Below, one piece after another: positions 5,449-11,211 of a DNA stretch of 11,211 nucleotides. Below the pieces are notes generated by a model. It saw only the letters and a program-made list of their open reading frames with translations. It made no database searches and was not told where the DNA came from. The position numbers were made by a program, and so were the translations under genes. Positions within the stretch are counted from its first letter, which is position 1. Each line of letters begins with the position of its first letter. Source of the DNA: an uncultured Mollicutes bacterium (lineage in GTDB: Bacteria > Bacillota_I > Bacilli_A > RFN20 > CAG-826); assembly GCA_937893635.1 (NCBI GenBank), contig CALBGF010000178.1:1-11211 (forward strand), read 5' to 3'.

Positions 5449-6360
5449 TTGAAAGGCAAAAGAATGTTTTTAAGTCTAGTCGGAGTTGTGCCGTTATTAA
5501 TGAGTGCTGCTAATGGATTAACTGTTTTTTCTAATATTATGCAGCGTCAATTGCCAGAAGATGTAGTTGAAAGAGTACTTTGTGATTCGTCTAGTAGTTT
5601 TAGCGGAAAAACAAATGGATCAAACAATAATAATATTGCTTTTAATGCAACAGTTGACTATGAAGTTTTTAAGATGGGACACAACAAACTTTACACATCT
5701 TGGGATAATAATTACTCAATTATTTTTAGAGTTCGAGTTGATTTGATGAAAACAGTAGAATACAAAGATGGTTGGTGGATTTTTGCATCTACTAAAAAAA
5801 ATGATGCAACATTATCATATATTACTGCCGATTTGCGAGTTGATACATTGCCAACTGATTATAATATTATCCAAATTATGCCATCTAGCAATCGTGTGAT
5901 GTCCTGTTTTGAAGAATCACAAAATAACGATAATGCCTGTGCAGGCGACTATTATACATCTAATGGCGGATTTTATATTGATATGCTTTACTATTATGAT
6001 GTAAAAAACGGTAAATACCCTAGCGGTGGCGCTATGCCAATTTATTCTTACGAAACACAATTAGGTGTAAAAGGACAATATGAACATATCAAATATGAAG
6101 CACACTATGATTATATTGAAAATAGCTATTACACTGCTCAATCAGTTTTCTATTACGGAGCATTAAGTTTTAAGGGAAATTCCGATCCTAAAAATATAAA
6201 ATTAAATGTTGAAGTTGGTTATGGATTAGATTACACACCAAATGTAGATTCTGACACAACTAAATTGTCTTATGTAACCATTGATGATTCAGGACTAACG
6301 CCAAGAAAAACAACTTATAAATATTCTAACAAAAGTAGTACAACAATTAACATTTTATAA
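5449..6360 (+). CDS. secreted protein of unknown family under Spo0A boxes
   Basis: I do not recognise this 303-residue protein. It opens with a clear Sec signal peptide: basic KGKR, a hydrophobic core FLSLVGVVPLLMSA, and a plausible signal-peptidase site after A21 (SAA-NG). The mature part is polar and rich in Tyr, Asn and Ser (for example YYDVKNGKYPSGG around 182-194), with beta-type alternation, no second membrane segment and no LPxTG anchor. It has three cysteines, C45, C153 and C164; the last two, 11 apart, could form a disulfide. The start is taken as TTG at 5449 because AAAGGGG (5434-5440) lies eight bases before it; an earlier TTG at 5431 would overlap that site. Local G+C looks somewhat higher than in the downstream transporter genes. 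It may be a secreted toxin, signal or spore-surface/matrix protein; neighbours favour an effector served by the ABC system. Confidence 0.8.
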   Translation: MKGKRMFLSLVGVVPLLMSAANGLTVFSNIMQRQLPEDVVERVLCDSSSSFSGKTNGSNNNNIAFNATVDYEVFKMGHNKLYTSWDNNYSIIFRVRVDLMKTVEYKDGWWIFASTKKNDATLSYITADLRVDTLPTDYNIIQIMPSSNRVMSCFEESQNNDNACAGDYYTSNGGFYIDMLYYYDVKNGKYPSGGAMPIYSYETQLGVKGQYEHIKYEAHYDYIENSYYTAQSVFYYGALSFKGNSDPKNIKLNVEVGYGLDYTPNVDSDTTKLSYVTIDDSGLTPRKTTYKYSNKSSTTINIL

Positions 6361-6372
6361 TTTGTTTTATTT

Positions 6373-6400
6373 AACTTGCGGATATCTTTATCCGCAAGTT
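6373..6400 (+). terminator. 12-bp perfect hairpin after the secreted-protein gene
   Basis: AACTTGCGGATA (6373-6384), TCTT, TATCCGCAAGTT (6389-6400) is a perfect 12-bp stem with a 4-base loop, 12 bases after the stop. No T-run follows (TACAATATAT), so it may act as a weak terminator or as a 3' stabiliser of the first transcript. Its 3' end runs into the -35 box of the next promoter. Confidence 0.6.
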
Positions 6401-6427
6401 TACAATATATATGGATAATGTTATACT
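6399..6427 (+). promoter_or_regulatory. promoter of the ABC-transporter operon
   Basis: TTTACA (6399-6404) and TATACT (6422-6427) are separated by exactly 17 bases. The predicted start near 6434 leaves a short leader with AAAGGGTGA as ribosome site. It would allow transporter expression independent of Spo0A. Confidence 0.65.
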
Positions 6428-6452
6428 ATTAGTCCAAAGGGTGATTTAATAT

Positions 6453-7487
6453 ATGTTGATTAAAAAATTTATTAAAACTAATATAAAATATTTGATGCTA
6501 TTTATTTTGATTTTAACATCATCTTTTTCTCTTAGTAACATTTTTATATCCAATAGTAGTGAAAATACTTATATGGATGTTAAAAGAAATATAGAAATTG
6601 GGGAAATTTATTTTTTTAATGCTAACTCTAAACCAATTGAAGAATTTGAAAACTATTTCCATAGCGAAGTCATTCCTGCTTGTGCATCCAATCTTTTTAA
6701 TAATATATATATTGATTTACCTTCTGATGTTGGCCCGTCATCAAGTTCTTTAACAAATTTACCAATACTTTTTATGGATGGATATGATTATGATTTAGCA
6801 ATTATTGATTATCCTAATTTTTTATATAATAAAAGTCCTAAAATATGTAGATTCAATCGCAATTTTAATGGCAAATTTAAATTTAACATATGTCAAACTA
6901 ATTTTTCTTCAATAAGAGGAATATTTTTAAGTTATGACTTTTATTTAGATAATGAATTAAAAGCAGAGTATTATGCCATAAAAGCGACAAACGAAAACAA
7001 AGAACTAATTGCTAGGTATTGTTCAAATTCTTATTATGGTTTTTATGACTATGGGGAATCAATTAGCCCTGTTATAAGCAATAGTAATGAATCTATATCG
7101 ATTGTATATAATCAAAAAATAGCTACTTACTTATCTTTTGCTTTAGCATTTATTTATTTAGTTATTTTTATATCGTTTTTAAATAAGAATCGTAACGATT
7201 TATATTTGTTATATTTAAATGGATATTCTAAAACAAAAACAATGCTATTTATTTTTGTTTTGCCTATTGTAAGTTTAATTATATCATTGCTATTAACATT
7301 AGCTGTTTCGAATATATATGTTCTTTTATATAATTCTTTAATTAGTAAGTATACTCCGGCGATTGCATTTGGTAGGCTTAACTATATAATGATGTTTTTA
7401 GCAATTTTTATAATATTTATTTTTTCTTTGATATATTGCCTATATTTTAAATATTTTAAACTTAAGCGGGGTGAAGCAAATGATTAA
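6453..7487 (+). CDS. MacB/FtsX-like ABC permease subunit (4 TM)
   Basis: Membrane protein of 344 residues with the 1+3 topology of type VII (MacB/LolCE/FtsX-like) ABC permeases: one segment at 12-31, a large external domain (about 32-222), then segments at 226-245, 264-287 and 311-332. The cytoplasmic turn between segments 2 and 3 (NRNDLYLLYLNGYSKTKTM) matches the place where FtsX-type permeases contact the ATPase with an aligned Arg/Gly-rich coupling helix (cf. RKEIGILRALG...). The external domain has four cysteines (C77, C132, C147, C190), which could form two disulfides. AAAGGGTGA (6436-6444) lies eight bases before the ATG. It overlaps the next gene (an ATPase) by eight bases and is the first gene of a four-gene operon. 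Type VII systems usually move signals or membrane-embedded molecules outward rather than transport through a channel. Sequence similarity to any named subfamily was not recognised. Confidence 0.75.
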   Translation: MLIKKFIKTNIKYLMLFILILTSSFSLSNIFISNSSENTYMDVKRNIEIGEIYFFNANSKPIEEFENYFHSEVIPACASNLFNNIYIDLPSDVGPSSSSLTNLPILFMDGYDYDLAIIDYPNFLYNKSPKICRFNRNFNGKFKFNICQTNFSSIRGIFLSYDFYLDNELKAEYYAIKATNENKELIARYCSNSYYGFYDYGESISPVISNSNESISIVYNQKIATYLSFALAFIYLVIFISFLNKNRNDLYLLYLNGYSKTKTMLFIFVLPIVSLIISLLLTLAVSNIYVLLYNSLISKYTPAIAFGRLNYIMMFLAIFIIFIFSLIYCLYFKYFKLKRGEAND

Positions 7488-8085
7488 AATCACCAATTTA
7501 ACAAAAAAATATAAAAATAAAGTTATATTAAACGATTTAAGTTATGATTTTGATACGCATGGATTTTATATCATAAAAGGATATAATGGTGCTGGTAAAA
7601 CAACACTAGCTAATATATTAGCATTACTTGACTTTAATTTTGATGGAAAAGTTGAATTAGATGGTGTTAATATTAAAAAAATTAGAAATATTAATAAAAT
7701 TAGAAATGAAAGAATTAGTTATATAATGCCTAAAAACAATTTATTTTCTTTTTTTAATGTTTTGGAAAATATCACCTGTTTTAATAAAGAATATGATGAT
7801 ACTTTAATAAAAAATATTGATACCTCTAAATCAATTAATGAACTAAGTGGTGGCGAAAAACTATTAGTAGCCATTACTAGAGCATTAAATTCTTCAAAAG
7901 ATATCATCATTTTAGATGAGATTACTTCGCAACTTGATAAAGAACATACTTTGTTAGTTTTAAATTATTTAAAAGAGCTTCAAAAAGATAAATTAATAAT
8001 TTTGATTACTCATGATATACGCGCATTAAATAAAGATGTAACTATTTTAGAATTAAAAGAAGGAAAATTATATGATTGTAATTAA
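7480..8085 (+). CDS. ABC transporter ATP-binding protein
   Basis: ATPase of 201 residues, a single nucleotide-binding domain. Visible motifs: Walker A GYNGAGKTT (34-42), signature LSGGE (122-126), Walker B IIILDE with catalytic E147, D-loop SQLD (150-153) and H-loop H178 (ITHD). The Q-loop is unusual: at ISYIMPKNNLFSFFNVLENI (79-98) the expected glutamine aligns with P84. The ATG at 7480 is preferred over an upstream GTG at 7471, since GGGGTGA (7468-7474) serves as its ribosome site. It overlaps both neighbours, by 8 and 14 bases, so it is made in step with the permease and with the fused ATPase-permease. The most likely assembly is permease plus this ATPase as one half, and the fusion protein as the other half, of a heterodimeric MacB-like exporter or extractor. 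Confidence 0.93.
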   Translation: MIKITNLTKKYKNKVILNDLSYDFDTHGFYIIKGYNGAGKTTLANILALLDFNFDGKVELDGVNIKKIRNINKIRNERISYIMPKNNLFSFFNVLENITCFNKEYDDTLIKNIDTSKSINELSGGEKLLVAITRALNSSKDIIILDEITSQLDKEHTLLVLNYLKELQKDKLIILITHDIRALNKDVTILELKEGKLYDCN

Positions 8086-10186
8086 TGATTTAACTTTTGG
8101 ATACAAAAACAAGTTGATTTTTAATCAAGCATCTTTAATATTACCAGATAAAGGTGTAATTATATTAAAAGGTGATAATGGTAGTGGCAAATCAACTTTA
8201 TTAAAAATAATATCTGGTGAGTTAATTAATGATGATATTAAATTAGAATATAACCATATTACTATAGATGAAAAGAATAAAGATTATTTAACAAGTCGTA
8301 TAACTTATATTTCTCAAACTAATAATTTTGTTGGTTTTCTTAACGCTTCAGAAAATGCTTCTTTAAATGATTTGATTAATAAAAAGGGAATAAAACCATT
8401 AACACTTTTAGATGATAATAAATTTAAAAATAAAAAGGAAACACAATTATCAAACGGTGAAAAAGTATTAATAACATTAGAACGTGCAATTAACGAAAAT
8501 AAAGATATTATTTTATTAGATGAATGTAGTGACTTTTTAGATGACTATAATACTAATTTACTCATTAATAACATTAATGCTTTATCAGATAAAAGTTTAA
8601 TTGTTATTGTAAGTCACGATGAAAGAATAATTAATGCTTTTAAAAATCACATTAACATTGAAAATAAAAAATTGATTGCAAATTTTAAGTGCGTTGATAA
8701 CGCTAATAAAATAAATGAAAATCATGAAAGTAGTAAGCACAAATCTTCATCTTATATAACTAAAAAACTAGTTAGAAAACAAATGCCATTTATAAGCCTA
8801 TTTTTTATGTTACTGTTTCTTTTCAATAGTGTCTTTTTAGCAGGATTTTCTTTCTTGAGTTATTCAAAAATTAATAGTTACATGTCTTGCATAGGAGAGA
8901 ACTATTATCAATTATCTAGTACATCTTTTCGACGAGTAACAATCAATAAAACTAGTTTTAAAGTTACAAGTGATACAAACTCATATATAAAAGAAGAAAT
9001 AATTGATAGGTTATCAAACGATTTTGATATTCCCTATTTTTGTTCTTTAGGCACTAGTCTTTTTATAAGTAATGGAGAAAAAATTGGTAAAGTAAAAATA
9101 TCTTCAAAAGAATATGATGAACAATTTAAATATTCGAATATTAAGGATGATATGTTACAAATTTATCTTAATAGTTATAAAACTTATATATCTATTCCTT
9201 ATGAAGTTATTGATGATGAAGATACATCTTTATTTTCCATAGTAATTAGTAAAAATGATTTAGACGCTGTTATCTACAATGAACCAATCAGCGTTAGTGG
9301 CGCTATATGGGAAAATGATAATTTCTTATTTTCGAATAATGAATCTATCAAGAAACTATTATCAATTGAAGGAAGACTTAATTTTTTTACTAAACAAATG
9401 TATGAAGATAAATATGATGTTAGTTTAAACGATGATATTAGCGATAATAAGCTTTATATATCAAAAACACTAGATCAAATGTACCATACAAATAATGAAC
9501 TAAACTTTTTTAACTTTGAAAACGTAGATATGGCTGAGTATACAAAATCATTTTTCAATCTTAATGAAATATTTCATAATACTTATTTAGTAAGTGATTT
9601 TGAAAATAATTCCTTAATAAGTAATGAAGTTATAATAAGCGACAATAACTACAAAAAATTAGTTTCATTAATTGATTTAATTGATAATCCATTCATTTAT
9701 TTAAAAAAATCTGACTTGCAACTAGTTAAAAAATATTATCAAGATAATATTAAATTATCAGAATATTATCTATTTAAATATAAAAATTATACTGGGTACA
9801 AACTTAATGATTTTTATAAATTTTTAGATTTTTATAATGAAAATGCTATTTTTTATAGTGCTTTATTAGTGTTATTATTAATTCCCGAATTATCTATAAT
9901 TTATATTGTAATAAAAGGATATAAAACAAGTAATAGTAGTAATTATTTAATTGTTTCACGTTATTTCAACAAAAAAGAAACATCATTTATATTTAGCATT
10001 CCTTATCTTATTTCGTTAGTTATATCATTTATAGCTAGTCTATTAGGTTCTACCTTATTATTAAAAATGATATTTAAAAATCTTGAATTTAACATTATGC
10101 CTTTTAAGATTAATTTTATTTCTATTTCTTTATTACTTGTTTTAAATAGTTTATTATATCTAGTGATGAGAAAAATTAAAAAGTAG
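8072..10186 (+). CDS. ABC ATPase-permease fusion, MacB-like architecture
   Basis: A 704-residue fusion. Residues 1-205 form an ATPase domain: Walker A GDNGSGKST (34-42), Q-loop Q82, signature LSNGE (126-130, a G-to-N change from LSGGE), Walker B IILLDE (catalytic E151) and H-loop H182. A polar linker (about 205-235) leads to a permease with one membrane segment at about 240-264, a large external domain (about 265-592) and three segments at about 593-615, 638-666 and 681-699. ATPase first, then four segments with a periplasm-type domain after the first, is the MacB order. The external domain has two early cysteines, C273 and C324. It overlaps the preceding ATPase gene by 14 bases, with AAGGA (8060-8064) seven bases before the ATG. 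It likely pairs with the separate permease and ATPase. Substrate is unknown: the adjacent Sec-secreted protein does not need it for export, so immunity or membrane extraction is plausible. Confidence 0.82.
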   Translation: MIVINDLTFGYKNKLIFNQASLILPDKGVIILKGDNGSGKSTLLKIISGELINDDIKLEYNHITIDEKNKDYLTSRITYISQTNNFVGFLNASENASLNDLINKKGIKPLTLLDDNKFKNKKETQLSNGEKVLITLERAINENKDIILLDECSDFLDDYNTNLLINNINALSDKSLIVIVSHDERIINAFKNHINIENKKLIANFKCVDNANKINENHESSKHKSSSYITKKLVRKQMPFISLFFMLLFLFNSVFLAGFSFLSYSKINSYMSCIGENYYQLSSTSFRRVTINKTSFKVTSDTNSYIKEEIIDRLSNDFDIPYFCSLGTSLFISNGEKIGKVKISSKEYDEQFKYSNIKDDMLQIYLNSYKTYISIPYEVIDDEDTSLFSIVISKNDLDAVIYNEPISVSGAIWENDNFLFSNNESIKKLLSIEGRLNFFTKQMYEDKYDVSLNDDISDNKLYISKTLDQMYHTNNELNFFNFENVDMAEYTKSFFNLNEIFHNTYLVSDFENNSLISNEVIISDNNYKKLVSLIDLIDNPFIYLKKSDLQLVKKYYQDNIKLSEYYLFKYKNYTGYKLNDFYKFLDFYNENAIFYSALLVLLLIPELSIIYIVIKGYKTSNSSNYLIVSRYFNKKETSFIFSIPYLISLVISFIASLLGSTLLLKMIFKNLEFNIMPFKINFISISLLLVLNSLLYLVMRKIKK

Positions 10187-10195
10187 GAAATGAAT

Positions 10196-11134
10196 ATGCA
10201 ATTATTTATATTAAAGGATAGTTATCCTAAAAATGTCATTATTAAAAATAGTGATAATAATGAAGAAAGAACTTATAAAAATTTTAATGAATTTAAAAGT
10301 GACTTACCATTTTTATTAGCGGTATCAAAAACTAATCACGTATTACTAGAATTAGATTTTGGTAGGTCACGTCCAATCGCAACATCAAATATATATTTGA
10401 TATTATTTAATCAAAGATATACAGATTTAAGTAACTATTCTAGCGTTAATTTTTATGAGTATAATGAAAACGATGATTTAGCTAAATTTGATGATTTGTT
10501 TTTAGAATTTTTATTAAAGAAAACATATATCAACGCTTTTGATAATACTAAAAAAATTGCTTTAGATTGGCTTTCGAATATGGAAAGTGAAAGAAAAAAT
10601 ATTGCATTTATAGGTGAACAATTAATTCAACTTACATTATCTAACCTCTTTTATGATGATAGTACTTCGATAATTGATATTCAAGAAATTACAAAAGAAT
10701 TTATGACTAATGAACATTATCAATTAATATTTGATCATTATAATCTCTATAGATTTATAAAAAACAGAAATCAAGTGATTGATATTAATTATATGAAAGA
10801 AACCATTAATGCTCTTATATATGCATATTTTAAAGAAAATAATAGTTTTGATAGTTTGGAAAATATTTTACGATTCTTTATAAATTTAATTAATCCAAAT
10901 CTATTAGATTTTACTCTTGAAAAAGAAGCATATGCTGATTTATCTGGATACTTATTAAAAGCTTTTAACGAAGGTAAGGAAGAAGTAACTTTTAAAGAAA
11001 TAGAACAATATTCTAATCATAAATTAGATGCTAAATTACTGATGGGAATATATTTACTTGAAGATTATGGCTTTAGATTTATTAAATTTGATTTTACTCA
11101 AAAACTTGCAAAATTTAAACTATTTTGTAATTAA
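10196..11134 (+). CDS. unrecognised soluble protein, last gene of the ABC operon
   Basis: I do not recognise this 312-residue protein. It has no signal peptide or membrane segment and is predicted cytoplasmic. The N-terminal third is mixed alpha/beta (VLLELDFGRSRPIATSNIYL at about 53-72), while the remainder (about 100-312) looks mostly helical, with leucine, asparagine and aromatic residues and charged stretches. No nucleotide-binding, DNA-binding helix-turn-helix or catalytic motif stands out. The ATG at 10196 is favoured over one at 10190, because AGGA in TAGGAAA (10184-10190, overlapping the upstream stop) lies seven bases before it. Close spacing (nine bases after the upstream stop) places it in the transporter operon. 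A role as immunity factor, regulator or partner of the ATPases is possible but unsupported. No terminator follows before the T-box-like leader. Confidence 0.75.
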   Translation: MQLFILKDSYPKNVIIKNSDNNEERTYKNFNEFKSDLPFLLAVSKTNHVLLELDFGRSRPIATSNIYLILFNQRYTDLSNYSSVNFYEYNENDDLAKFDDLFLEFLLKKTYINAFDNTKKIALDWLSNMESERKNIAFIGEQLIQLTLSNLFYDDSTSIIDIQEITKEFMTNEHYQLIFDHYNLYRFIKNRNQVIDINYMKETINALIYAYFKENNSFDSLENILRFFINLINPNLLDFTLEKEAYADLSGYLLKAFNEGKEEVTFKEIEQYSNHKLDAKLLMGIYLLEDYGFRFIKFDFTQKLAKFKLFCN

Positions 11135-11138
11135 ACTA

Positions 11139-11167
11139 TTGTAATTTATCATTTTCTAGCATAAACT
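11139..11167 (+). promoter_or_regulatory. possible promoter of the T-box-like leader
   Basis: TTGTAA (11139-11144) and TAAACT (11162-11167) have a 17-base spacer, predicting a start near 11174. Other weak pairs in the same AT-rich stretch cannot be excluded, and a full stem I may need a start slightly further upstream. Confidence 0.4.
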
Positions 11168-11211
11168 AATAGTGTCGGTAGCGAAAAAGGCCAGTGGGTG
11201 TGAGTCACTGG
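11166..11211 (+). promoter_or_regulatory. 5' part of a probable T-box riboswitch, cut by the window end
   Basis: AGCGA (11180-11184) followed by GCCAGTG (11190-11196), GGTGTGAG and TCACTGG (11205-11211) matches the apical part of T-box stem I, which typically reads AGAGAGCC..GG-GGTGnGAG-CC..GGT. The paired arms CCAGTG/CACTGG are perfectly complementary. The specifier codon, antiterminator and T-box sequence would lie beyond the window, so the amino acid cannot be read. By comparison with B. subtilis, where ysxE is followed by valS with a T-box leader, valine and valS are the prediction. Confidence 0.62.

Noticed and set aside
5299..6400. Terminal repeats or integrase marking the ABC block as a mobile element
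   Set aside because: The hairpins at 5300-5325 and 6373-6400 are unrelated in sequence and behave as transcription signals; no integrase or att-like repeat is visible, so insertion is inferred only from gene order.
7719..7910. 63-residue open frame on the minus strand inside the ATPase gene
   Set aside because: Overlaps conserved ATPase motifs on the other strand and has no independent support.
1..11211. CRISPR array, insertion sequence, tRNA or rRNA genes
   Set aside because: No regularly spaced repeats, transposase, terminal inverted repeats or cloverleaf-like sequence were found.

Overview
The window is an AT-rich (roughly a quarter G+C by eye), tightly packed chromosomal segment of a low-GC Gram-positive bacterium. 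TGA is used as a stop (for example 4347-4349) and tryptophan is TGG, so this is the standard bacterial code and not the mycoplasma code. Strong AAGGAGG-type ribosome sites, a spoVID-ysxE gene pair, two perfect Spo0A boxes and a probable T-box leader point to the class Bacilli. A deep-branching, gut-type lineage near Erysipelotrichales or the RF39/RFN20-like groups is my guess, not something the sequence proves. The presence of spore-coat genes and 0A boxes argues that the organism sporulates or descends recently from sporulating ancestors.

Left part (1-3440), housekeeping and accessory genes: a TerB-fold protein (69-539) ending in a clear terminator; a VTC-type polyphosphate polymerase overlapping a DUF4956 membrane protein (659-2042); then a minus-strand block holding a DUF6440 protein and a DUF4177-like protein (two-gene operon), a DUF1003 membrane protein, and a small CxxC metal-binding (HMA) protein with a near-consensus promoter, a possible operator and a terminator overlapping its stop codon.

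Middle (3516-5330), spore coat: a short SpoVID-like protein (N-terminal beta domain plus C-terminal LysM) translationally coupled by ATGA to a YsxE/CotS-family kinase-like protein that seems to have lost its catalytic residues. A 10-bp perfect hairpin terminator closes the operon.

Right part (5331-11134), the most interesting region: a promoter preceded by two tandem perfect Spo0A boxes (TGTCGAA, 10-bp period) drives a Sec-type secreted protein of unknown family. A palindrome lies on the predicted transcription start. After a 12-bp perfect hairpin a second promoter drives a four-gene operon: a 4-TM MacB/FtsX-like permease, a separate ATPase, an ATPase-permease fusion, and an unrecognised soluble protein. 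Together these look like a Spo0A-controlled secreted effector with a heterodimeric type VII (MacB-fold) ABC system, comparable in logic, though not visibly in sequence, to the Spo0A-controlled cannibalism operons of Bacillus subtilis. The far right edge carries the start of what looks like a T-box leader. In B. subtilis, ysxE is followed by valS with a T-box, so the whole 5.3-11.1 kb block may be an insertion into an otherwise ancient spoVID-ysxE-valS order.
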